Made by a program: the position numbers and the translations under genes. Of a DNA stretch of 64,000 nucleotides, positions 30,001 through 42,000 are shown in pieces. Below the pieces are notes generated by a model. That model did not search any database, was not told where the DNA came from, and worked only from the letters and a program-made list of their open reading frames with translations. Position 1 is the first letter of the stretch; each line of letters starts with the position of its first letter. Source of the stretch: Anthonomus grandis grandis (Eukaryota; Arthropoda; Insecta; Coleoptera; Curculionidae); assembly GCF_022605725.1 (NCBI RefSeq), contig NC_065557.1:29957543-30021542 (forward strand), read 5' to 3'.

Positions 30001-33000
30001 AAGATATTAAACAATCTATAGAAAAATGAATTAAAGGAGGCAAATTTATATGAGTAGGGAGAATTTGAAGAGTACTGAATAACATTATCGGTACTAGTGG
30101 GCTTACGATATATTTCAAAAATAAGTTTATTGTTGCATTTCTTAACTACAAGGTCAAGAAAAGACAAACAACCATCTTTTTCTTCTTCGATTGTGAATGA
30201 AATGTTAGGATGTAAGGAATTTACGAAACTAAGAAAATTTGGTAGGTCTTCCTCCCTGCCATTCCAGATTATAAAAATGTCATCCACATACCTCTTATAT
30301 ATCGTTAGGCAATCTCTAAACCTACCCTCAACTGTTTCTCTTTCTAGATGACTCATGAAAATCTCGATTAGCAGAGGGGAAAGACAAGAACCCATAGCCA
30401 AACCTGAGACCTGCCTGAAAATTTTATTGTCAAACTGGAAAAAATTTTGGTTGATCATTATATCAAGTAAATCTAAAAGACCCTCAATGACTATACGACT
30501 AAGAGATGTTTTTAATAGGAGAGTTCTCACTAACTTCAAACAATCTTCGGGAGGGATGCTGGGAAAAAGATTTTTTACATCTAAGGAAATAAGTTTAGAT
30601 CCATGAGGGATAAATAAGATTTTTCAAACTGTTGGTTAGATCAACAGAATTCTTAGTCGAATAAAGTTGGTCACCTCCCTGAGAACATTATTCAACCAAG
30701 AGGAAAGATTATAGCATGGGGAGTTAACAAAGGAAACCACTGGTCTTATGGGAAAATTAGTCTTATGGATTTTGGGAGACCATAAAGGATCGGAGTTCTA
30801 GGATTCATAGGATACACTTTTTCTTTTTTAGTGTTAAAGAAATCGAGAGTTAAGCTACATCTGTCCAATGTTTGCTTAACTTTCGTAAAATACGAATTGG
30901 TGGGGTCTCTATTAACTGTAATGAAATCCTCTCCAGAGTCCAGAAAATCCAATATCTTTTGAATATAGTCAGTCTTGTTTAGAATGACTAAGCAATTACC
31001 CTTGTCTGCTTTTGACAATATCAAATCGTTACTCTTTATTTTATTTTTTACCGAAATTAGGTGCTTTTTATTGATGTTATTGTTTAAGCTGTTCGAGCCA
31101 CATCCAGAATTTAAAAAGTTTATTATTTTAGCGCGTAAGATGTTTTTATTTGTTGTATCAGTCGTCTGCAAAACATTCTCAGCCTCCATAGCTAAAGTCT
31201 CTCGTGTTTGTGAGTCCACCTTATTATAAAGATTAAACTTAAGGTTAAGGTTTAGAATACTTTCTTCACGTGTAGCCCGTTTAATTACATGTTGTGAGAC
31301 CGTGACTTTGTGTTTTTCTTTGTTTTTCGTCAATTTTGTATGTTGGTCTCTTAGAGAATAATGGATGAGATTTTTGGATTTTATATACTAGGTTATGTGA
31401 AATATCCGTCACTTTCAATCAAAAATATTGGTTTGTCAACTTGTTCTTGAAAGTTATTTCGAAAAGTGTTAGATATTCCCTAAAAAAGTTATAATAGGTA
31501 TAATGAACAATCGCAGCTGATGATTTTAAATATATTGGCTTTTTTTCAACTGGAAAAGGAACAAGTCCGAAACGGAATTGCACTTCAAATTGAGAATGTG
31601 ATACAGCGAGCCGCAGATGCAACAAAATTGAGCACAACAACGATCGCAAATATAAAAAAGAATGGGATAAAATCAGATCAGGATTACGCAGCCCGTATAT
31701 CTTCCAAGCAAAAGATAGCAAAAACCAAAATGACAACATATTTGAAACATAGAATTCGGGACACAATTTATTCTATGTACGCCAGAAAAGAATATGTAAT
31801 ATTGGCAACAAGAAGAGAAAAGTTCAGGGAAGAAATTGAATATTTTGAGTTTTCCATTGACTCCTTAAGAAGATGGATCAATAGTATAGGCTTTAAGTGG
31901 AAAAAATCAAATAACAAAAAATATTTCATGGACTTGCCAAATATTGTTCATAAAAGAATCAATTTTTTAAGGGAGTATATCAAAAATAGAAATGTAGGTC
32001 CGGAAGGTTTTACTCCAGTTTTCATTGACGAGACGTGGATTTTTAGCAAGGGATCATTTTGTAGTAGCTGGCAAGATGACACCAAGCACACGGATTCAAG
32101 GAAAAACAGTGAAGGTAAAAATTATCTGGTTATCTTTTTAGATTTTTAATAAAAACTATTGCCCTTGTAAGGGCCCTCTAACTTCACTGTTTCATATCAC
32201 TCTAACTGTTTCATATAATTTCTCTCTAAGACAATATGAGGGAATTTAACTCCATACACTACTCGTATGTGCATGGAACATTACTTATTAATTATATTAA
32301 ATTTATGTTCTGGAAGAATGATTTCTAAAAGAAGAGAATTGAATTATCTTTTATTTTTAAGGTCATCGTTATATCGTGGTCCACGCCGGAACCAAAGATG
32401 GCTTCATCAAGGGTGCAAATTCAATATTCAAGAGTGGATTAAAGACGGGAGATTATCATGACAATATGAACAGGAAAAACTTCGAAAACTGGTTTAAAAC
32501 TCAGCTGGTTCCAAATCTTCCCCCAAAGTCATTTATAATCATGGACAATGCAAGTTACCATTCTGGTTTATTAGAAGAAATCCCGAGAAAATCTTGGACA
32601 AAGCAGAGACTGACCGAATGGTTGAAGAAAAAGAATATTGGCTTTCCAGAAAAAGCCATGAAAGATAAAATATGGAGTATTGCACGCAGAAACTGCCCTA
32701 GTGAAAAAAAGTACTTCCTTGATGAATATGTTAAACCTTTAGGACACAAAATTTTGCGACTGCCACCATATCATTGCCAGTTTAATGCAATTGAAATGGT
32801 ATGGTCGGAATGTAAACAAAAATATGATCAATATATTTCCAATTTTAAGGGGTCACCTTCAGAAGTTCTGACTACATGGGAAAGGGTAATAAACGAAATT
32901 TCTATAGATCATTGGCAAAAATATGTTTTTCATACAGAAAAGGTAATTGAAAAGGCTTGGGAGGCAATACAAGTGTGTGATGCCTATGACATTCTGCCAC

Positions 33001-36000
33001 TTGTGATTACGACTGACAAAGACGACGATGACAATATCTCTGATTTCAGTTCTGACTCTGACAATACTGACGAGATTGATTAAGCTTTTTTTGTTCTAGC
33101 AAATTTTATTTTATGATCGTCGTTTAAGTATTCAATCATATCGTTGCAATTTCAGCAACTTGGTAATGCAATATGGCGTGCTTTTTTTTTGAGTTTGTAT
33201 GTTTTATTTTTTGGAATGGTATTTTCATTTTAATGTGTTAACATATTCCTTCAAGCAGCATTTTTTTTCATGAACAAGTAAATTAAATTGTCAGTATTTA
33301 AATTTTTCCCAGTGAGTTAAAATAATTTTATTATTTTAACTGTATTTATAATTTTATTCACAATTTTTGTAAGCTCGGTTTTATTAAGTCTAGGGATGTG
33401 CGATACGATACGATTTTCTCGAGTATGGGTATTTTTTCTTCCGATAATCGATATTTTGTACCGGTACTTTAACGTACGATACGGTCCGATCCGTCTGAGT
33501 TTTATGCAGTACCTATCGTATCCCGTATCGAAGAATGCTATGAAATAAATTTAATTTAATCAAAAAGATACCACGTAAATTAATATGAATGAAGCAGTGA
33601 AGCACGGATTTACTCCTGTTTCCTTCTGTCTTTCTGTTTATGTTTATCCGTAGTGTTGGCAGATGCAACCCACAACGCACGCAATTGGTGTTCGACGGTC
33701 CATGTGTTGCAGGTTGCAGCTATATGTTCTATGATCTATCGTATCGTATTGACTTTTGTTTTATTGGAGGAGAAGCGAGATGCGAAATCTTGCTGTGTTG
33801 AGGGAATTCCGGGATTCCCCAGCTTTTATTATTTTCATTCTTTTGGCAATCTGAATTTGAATTATATTTGTGAAGTGAACAGTTTACGTCATAATAATTA
33901 AATTATTATTATGCCCCGTTCTAGTGATGTGTGGAAAGTTTTTATCAAAATTAATGCCGACGGAACCTGCAAATTATGCTTGGCTGAAGTTAAAAGTTCT
34001 GAAGGGACCACAAATTTAAGGAAGCATCTTACAAGGCGACATCCAAAGTACAATGACAATGACGATGTGAAAAAAAATCAAATGGCAACTAACAAAAAAG
34101 AGGTAGGTAGGTACTTATAAAATTATAGAATAATAGAGAAAGTTCTAAATAATTATTGCTTCCTTTTATTTTTTTATATGAGACTATGACCCCTATGAGA
34201 TTTTGAGTGGATATGTAAATAATGCTGGGTGTTTTGTTTTTCGGGGACCCGCTTTAATGTATAGATAAAATAAGTGTTCTGTTTTTCGGTGACCCTTTAA
34301 TGATGGTGTTTTGTAGGGATGTTTTTAACGATTCCATAATTTTTAGGTTTTAAACTTAGTTTGGGTTGGAATTGCATTTGATATTTCCGGTTTTAGATAT
34401 GACTTCTTATAATTCAGGAATAATTATTAACTCTTCAGGGCTTATTTTTAGGACAATGCTTTATGAATTTTTAGGTGTTAAAGGTAGAGTTAAGGTTAAA
34501 GGAGTTACTGTATTACTGGGTGTTTTGTTTTTCGGGGCCCCTTTAATAAGTGTGTTGTATTGAATCGTTTTATTATTTTTTAGGTTTTTCAGTTGGAGTG
34601 TGGGTTACATTTGCAGAATTTGGAGTTAAGGGCTTATGAGGGATGAGGGATGCACATAATGAAATTAATCCTATTTTTTACATATGTCAAATTTTTTATT
34701 CAACTTTTTACAAACTTTTAAATTACCTACTAGCAATTTGTCAAGACAAAAATCCCTTTTTTTGAGAAAAAGTTTCGCATGTACACATAATAAAAAATAC
34801 CTTTTACTTTTAGACATCGAAAAAAAATACTCCTGAAATTTTAGAAAAAAGTTCTTCAGGAACCGTGGCAAGTAACTCTGCAAATCAATACAATGCTAGT
34901 ATCAGTGACCCTAATACTGCAGATAATGCAGACTTTTGCTGCACTAAAGTCGTATTCAGGTAATACAATTTATTGTGAAATATTTTATGAAACATTTTTC
35001 ATAATTATTGGCTATTTTTATAGGTGGAGAAAAATCTGATCGAGTCACTAATGCCATAGTATACATGATAGTGAAGGACAACATTCCTCTTAATACCATT
35101 GAAAAAGACGGTTTCAGACATTTGTTAAAAACTATTGCACCACTTTATAAAATACCTAGCAGGAAAATGATAACGAAACTTATTGATAATAAATATGATA
35201 TTTTAGCACAAAATGTGAAAAACAGGTTAGAAAGGATTGAAAATTTAACTATTACATCTGATATATGGACGGACACACTCAACACTAAAAGTTTTTTAGG
35301 AATAACTCTTCATTTTTATTATGAAAATAATTTAAATAGTATTACAATTGGTGTTCATGAATTAAATGAGAGTCATACAGGAGAATATATAGGCAACTGT
35401 TTAAATACATATGTGAGCAGTGAAAAATAGACCTCGAAAAAGTAACTGCTGTTGTCACGGATAATGGAGCCAACATGGTAAAAGCAATTGCAAATATTTT
35501 TGGAAAAAGTAAACATTTACCCTGCTTTGCCCACACCCTCGATCTTGTTGCTTCTAAAATAATTATTGAATCCGACAATATTAAAGTAATAACAAATAAA
35601 GTTAAAAATATTCTAACTTTTTTCAAACAATGCGTAGTGGCTGCTGATAAATTGAGAAAAGCTCAACCCCAAGAGGACATTTTAAAATTAGTTCAGTCAG
35701 TTCCTGCAAGATGGAACTCAGTTTATTATATGCTGGAAAGATTTTTAAAACTCTCAATTTATGTAGCACTAATATTGCTAGAAAATAGTAAGGGTCAATC
35801 TATGATAGACGGACTGGAAATGGAAACAATTAAAGATGTCTTGGAAATTTTAAAGCCAGTTGAAGAAGTGTCCAAGGAAATATGTGGGGAGAAGTATCTC
35901 ACAATATCAAAAATAATTCCCGTTGTTAACTGCTTAACAATGAGAATGAAAAAACTAAAGCCTTCAACAGAAGCAGCAAACGCATTACTTCAAACCACAC

Positions 36001-39000
36001 TGATCGAACTTAAACATCGATTTGGAGCAATAGAACAAGTGTCTTTGCTTGCAATCTCCACACTTCTTGACCCCAGGTTTAAGAAGTTACATTTTAACAA
36101 TATATTGGCCTGCTCTCAAGCTATAAAATTTATAAGTACCACATGTAAAGATGATATTTTATGCAACAAAACCATTGCATCAGTTCAGGTTGAAAACGAG
36201 AATTTAGAGGATAATAATATATGGTCACATCATAAGCAACTGGCAAATTCATCAGGCAGTTCAAAAAACGACATGGACGACGCTCTCTATGCTGACTTAA
36301 AAGCATATTTAAATCTTCCTACAGAGCCGCTGGAAACGGATGTATTTTTATATTGGAAGAATGTCATGGCAAGCAATCCCCTAAAAAAAAGCAGCAATAA
36401 AATATTTATCAGTAGTAGGGACATACTGGAATTTGTAATTATGTTTCAATTTCTAGAATAATTATTTTTGTCTTACGTTTTAATGTTTTCTGTTGTTCGG
36501 TTTTAATTTAAGTGACGACAAATGGCAAATTTTCACTTGTAGTTATTTCGAAATAAATGCTGTTAATAAATAATATTTTAATAAATAATACTAAAAATAT
36601 CAGTATTGACCATACCAGTCCGCGCTAATTTAACATTTTTAAAAAATATATATATTTAGTTAAATCGTATCGGTACTGAACTTATCGATATTGTAACCAA
36701 CCGGTACTTTTAAAACGATACGATACGATTCGAAATACCGGTACTTTCCTCAGTATCGCACATCCCTAGTTACGTCTACTGCTGGTGCCGAATTCTACTT
36801 TTCAAATATGTTGTAGATTTGGTTTTTGCGGTCTTTTGCTTGGAAAATATATGATCTGATTTTATCCCATTCTTCTTTATATTTGCGATCGTTGTTGTGC
36901 TCAATTTTGTTGCATCTGCGGCTCGCTCTATCACATTCTCAATTTGTGCAATTCCGTTTCGGACTTGTTGTTTATGTCCCATTATTTGTGATTAATTATA
37001 ATAATATTTGTTAATTGTTAAGTTTGTTAATAATACGATAAATACTACAAGATTTTTTTAAATTTTTTTGGGAATGAAAGTATATACACGAATATAAAAA
37101 TATAATAATATGCTGCTAAAATAAATCATTTGTTAATTTCTGAACGTATAAAAATACATAGCAGACTATAAATTTCTGAAGGCGATGGTAAAGTTTCTAA
37201 CCTAATATTGATTGGCAAAAATATCTACGCCATACGTTTTTTCTCACCTGGATGACGTAACTACAAATGAGTATAATTTCGACTTTACATCAATAATACA
37301 ATATCAAATTCCAAAATAATATTAAATTTGCCAGTTCTACGAATAATTTTTATCTTAAAACTGCTACAATTTGATTGAAATCATTTGCCTTGTTCACCTT
37401 TTTAATTAAATAAGGTTTTGCAGTAAGTTGATCAACCTCTTCTCTTCCTGGATCTTTCAGTCCTTTTGTTACTCGCCTCATTTATAGTTGATTTGATCAT
37501 TCACTCACTATTGCTATCGAGAGCCTTTTTTTTTTAATTTTGTGTCCCTTATAAAATAATTCAAATTTCAAACAATAATGTATGAAAAAAATGCACTTTT
37601 TGCAATTTTGGTCAATCAAGTTTTAAATTTAAAATTGAAAAATTAATCTAAATAATCAATTCGGTTTTCCGATTACCGTTGTTTTCGTTTTCACAAGCGT
37701 AAAAAATAATGGAGAAAACAATAGCTTTTCTTTCATAAGTGGAAGTCTAAAGTAACACAACTACCGAACCCTAACCACAAAATTAAAACAAAGTAGTACA
37801 AAGAAATTGAAATACTAAGCGCATTTAGCGCCTTTAGCATAATTTCAGGTAGTCTGAAATACAAATGATTTTGAAACCAATAATTATGTTTTTCAAAATT
37901 AAAAAATTAAACAAAAACTAAAAAATTCACAATTTTTAGTGATACGAAAAGAAAAGAAATAAAAACCTATAAAATTAATTGGTGAAAACTTATTTCAAAT
38001 TAAACTATAATTTTAAAGAAAATCATATGAAAAATAATAGAGTTTTCTTAGAGTATTACCTGCATATTCATTAGATTGGCAATCAAATCCCTTTTTATAC
38101 CAGAGTATTGCTTGGTTTAAACTATCTTTATCAGTATAGTTTGATTCTGTAAATTTGTCTTTATAGATCCTTCCACACAAGCATAGCATATCAGGAAAAT
38201 GGTTTTCTTTCTAAAAAAAATAAAATATAAATGCTGTGCAAAACGTGGTGATTTTTGACGAGTATAAAGATTTCTGACAAATGTAAAGACCCTCGCTTTA
38301 CCCGGATAATAATTCATACGAATCAGACATCACCTCATTCATAACATTCATGCATCAAATTTACATTCATCCTTGATGCGACAATATTTTTCAATTCATT
38401 TCAATTGAAATTGTGTACGTTCGATTTTTTTTGTCCTAGGGACGAAAGTAACAAACATTCAAGATTTAATGGGGGAGAGATCATAAAAATAAGTGTTTAA
38501 ATATATACCTCCTTTAGTGCTTTAATACATTCTTGCAAAGCCTTTTCTCTGTCACCTTCCTTTTTTCGACGATTCAGTGCGAAACAATATAAAAATATAA
38601 TATAGGAATTGATATATTTTTTGGCAGCAGGTACTGTGTTTAAACCTTCCACTAGATGTATCATCGAATCGTAGGCTTGAATGTCCCTAAAGCTTAACAG
38701 CAAGTCCACTATTGTTTCACCTAAATATTAAACAGTTACCCAAAAATATTTAAAACTCCCTTTATTATTTACCTGAGAGAACATTCGGGTCATCTAGGCG
38801 TTTCTTAATTTTCTTCAAAGCCTCCTTCCTTTCGGTTCCGCTTTTAAGTTCATTAATCTTTTTTAAATCTGCTAAGAATCTCTCTTTCATATATGTCCTA
38901 AACAGAAAAAAATTAATATAAATACAACTTGTTTTTTAACAACAATAGCCTAATGTACTTGCTCTGAACTTCAACATCTTTTAACAACTTCTTTAATTTT

Positions 39001-42000
39001 TGATACAAAAATTCATCATTCTTCATTTCTTCCCCTCGATCTGTTCGATTTGGACAAGTTGTAATGCATGAAAGGTCTGATAGCTTATAAGAAATAAATG
39101 GATAGTTTGAACAGGACAACTAAAATAAATTTGCAAATGATAAAGATAAAAAGTTTGCAGCTAAGTAAAAATGTCCTCACTCTTACCGTAAGCCTTAAAG
39201 TGACTTCCGGATCGCAGTCATTATAGATAAGAATATTTTGCTTCATATTAAAACTTTCCCTTACTCCTAAATGATAAATTAAAGTGGTTTGTTGAGTTGG
39301 TAAAGATATATCAATTATAACAACATCGGCATTATAAAAACTGCTGACTACATTAGCTTCTCCAAAATCCAGTTTTTCAAACTAAAAGAAAAAATATATA
39401 ATTAGTAGTAAAATTGAGTTCATTACCAAAAAGGAAACTTCGTAGATTTTGTAGATAATTTTTGAAGTATAAAAACAAATGCTAACAGCCATTTCATTAA
39501 CGTATAATATTTATTTAAAGAAAAACAATGCGAGAAATCCATACATAGGTTTTTGACTAAATAATAAGCCCTCAACTAATATACGCTACATACTAATTAT
39601 TAACATAATCAGAGCGTTTTTTTGTATGCGATTTTGCTGCTTTTCATTTAAGTTTTGAATTTAGCTGAGTTTAGTTATATGCGTATTTAGTGTATTCGCA
39701 TCTCTATACTATACTATCATTCTCTATACTTCTGATCCGGGGAAACCAGAAACGTGTAGGTCTTGTCAGTGAGGAGAGTTGAAAACTTAAGAAATACCAC
39801 GTATAACTAACACTACACTAACTCAAGAGTAGTTAGCTTTAATTAGTGGAAGGGTTAAAAATTAATAAGAAGAAAAAGAAGATGTTTTCGTAAAGTTTAA
39901 ACCAGAAAAGGAACTTTAAGAAATCTCTTTTTAATTTGGCTAAGGTTAACCCTCAGTTACAGGGTATCCCTAAAAATGTAACGTTCTACCCCTAAAGGAT
40001 CCGAGAGACCCGCAAAATTTTAGTCTAAGGTAACATTTTACTAGTCTAATAGCATACATATCTTAGAAACGTATTATGGCTTCTGTTGATATGGGTGGAT
40101 GCTCAAAATAAAATGAGCAGTTATGTGTCACAAGAGGTACCCTCAAAAGGTTAATTTATGGAATTATTTATCTTTAGGAAACGTTTATATTATTTACAAG
40201 ATAACTTGTTCGGCAAAAACTATGAGAAAATAAAAATATTTATACAGCTTCGCATATCGCAGTTTTTCATTGATTAGGAAGGACAAGACTCTTCTTAAAA
40301 TAACTAAAATCAATTGTACATTCAGAAAAATGTTTAAGAAAATATCGGGAATATAATATATTATATTTAAAAAAAAACTAGAAAATATAATTTTATGTGA
40401 TTTTTGCATAATTTTTTTATAATTTTCTATTTTTTGGTAAAAAAACAAAAAATTCTTACTTAAATAATTTTAGCTAAACGAAGATTGAGCAAAATATACT
40501 TTTTAATTACGGATTTTTTTAATACGTTTCACGTTGTTTAATGGTCAATTTTTTAATGAGTGACGTAATATCCATTTCCCGTAACATAGAGCAATTATCC
40601 CAAATCTTTTCGCAAAAAAGCTTTTTTTATTAGATCCCGTACCAAATAACTTTTGAACGATATTTTGAACAGTACAACTAATATAAATATGCAAAGAAAA
40701 AAATTATCCAGATAGATAAAAATGTCTCACTTTTATCGTAAGCCTGTGACTTCCGGATCACTGTCATTATAGATGAATATTTTGCTTCATATTAAAACTT
40801 TCCCCTACTCCTAAATTATAAATAAGACCTGTTGACGTTACTTAGGTTTTCTGAGATTATTTGATAAAAGTTATGTGTGAATACTTTTAATATTAGCGGT
40901 TCCGTGTCCATATAAAGTTAGGACACATTACTACCAAAGTTTATTTTGATGAAGTCGCAAAAAAGACGTCCGATATGGAATACCCAATATGTATTGGTCT
41001 AACACAGATCACTTTGTTTGTGTGAACCACATATTTGTTCCCTTATATGTACATATGTATAAGTACGATGGACTCCCTATACTATATACTCTTTAAGCAT
41101 TTTCTCCCGATGGTCTTGATGCAGACCCATGTCGCCACGCAAATAAGGCTTCTTTCGCTTCTTAAGTTATCCTCCAATCCATAGGCTAACTTAGGTATCT
41201 TAGATATCGCCAGATTCCATCGTTATTAGAAAATCACCCAAACAACCTCGTTCTGCGCTGAAACTTTTGTCATGACCAGGTAAAAGAGCTTTTCACCAGC
41301 CACTACTTCAATTAACCCAAGAACCTGTCCGACCTCTGCATTAGATTGGCGCACTTTATTTAAATTCAAACTTCTTCTTGAAAACAATGGCTATACCTGT
41401 AGAGAACATAATTTAGAAATTTTTACATATAATCCTTTGCGCCTGTTTGGAACTTTACAACCAATACATACAACAACTATTACATATCATTCTTATTGTA
41501 CCGCTATATTCGCTGGCATTTTAAATAGATATACGAAATTAATAGCCTTTTAATCTACCAAACCACTTAACCCTCAGGGTTTTTGAACTAGACTAGCCAT
41601 TTTAAAGCCCAGTCATTTCTCAGCAAGAATTTCTTCTAAGATTTTGTTAAAATGTTAATTGCATCCTTTGGGATTAACCACTCTTTTGCAATGTTACTAC
41701 TTTCATTAAATATCTATTAATGGTGATATTGATGCGCTCTACCATAATAGCTATTCAAAGTTCATCTTCAATCTTAATGAAAGAACTTGCAAGATTTGAT
41801 ACCACGCAGAAAAGGTTGCTAATAATAAACGTTGTTAAAATTATCGGGCGACTGTAATAATTACATAAATCATATGTAATATTAGGAAGTATTAAATATG
41901 GAAAATGCTTATTTTGCGAAATACATCGGGCAAACAAGAAAATCAATTAATGTCAGATTTGAAAAACATGCAGCTCTTGTGAAATATGGAACAGTTGAAA

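Larger units (their letters stand above)
28935..31378 (-). mobile_element. Penelope-like element (RT + GIY-YIG) with hammerhead and inverted 3' end
   Basis: 2444 bp, bounded by the 13-bp direct repeat TTTTATATACTAG (28922-28934 and 31379-31391). Minus-strand coding runs 31333 to 29349. The 68 bp at its 3' end (28935-29002) are the exact reverse complement of 31267-31334 near its 5' end. A hammerhead motif and a tRNA-like module lie in the 3' non-coding part. The inverted terminal arrangement fits the complex LTR-like ends known for Penelope-like elements. Confidence 0.92.
28805..37285 (+). mobile_element. Composite: Sailor (DD82E) element with nested Penelope-like and hAT insertions (copy 2)
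   Basis: Inverted ends AAGTCGAAATTA.AC.CATT (about 40 bp, to ACGTCAT) at 28805 and 37285 are each flanked by TA (28803-28804, 37286-37287). Inside are a Penelope-like element (28935-31378, 13-bp duplication), the Sailor transposase (31520-33083) and a hAT (33393-36768, imperfect 8-bp duplication). Subtracting both insertions leaves about 2.64 kb, close to the 2.57 kb of Sailor copy 1. The right arm carries a second, inverted copy of the transposase N-terminus. Confidence 0.75.

Noticed and set aside
34366..34563. 65-codon plus-strand frame inside the hAT
   Set aside because: It lies in the intron between the BED-finger exon and exon 2, overlaps a short direct repeat (GGGTGTTTTGTTTTTCGGGG), and has no similarity.
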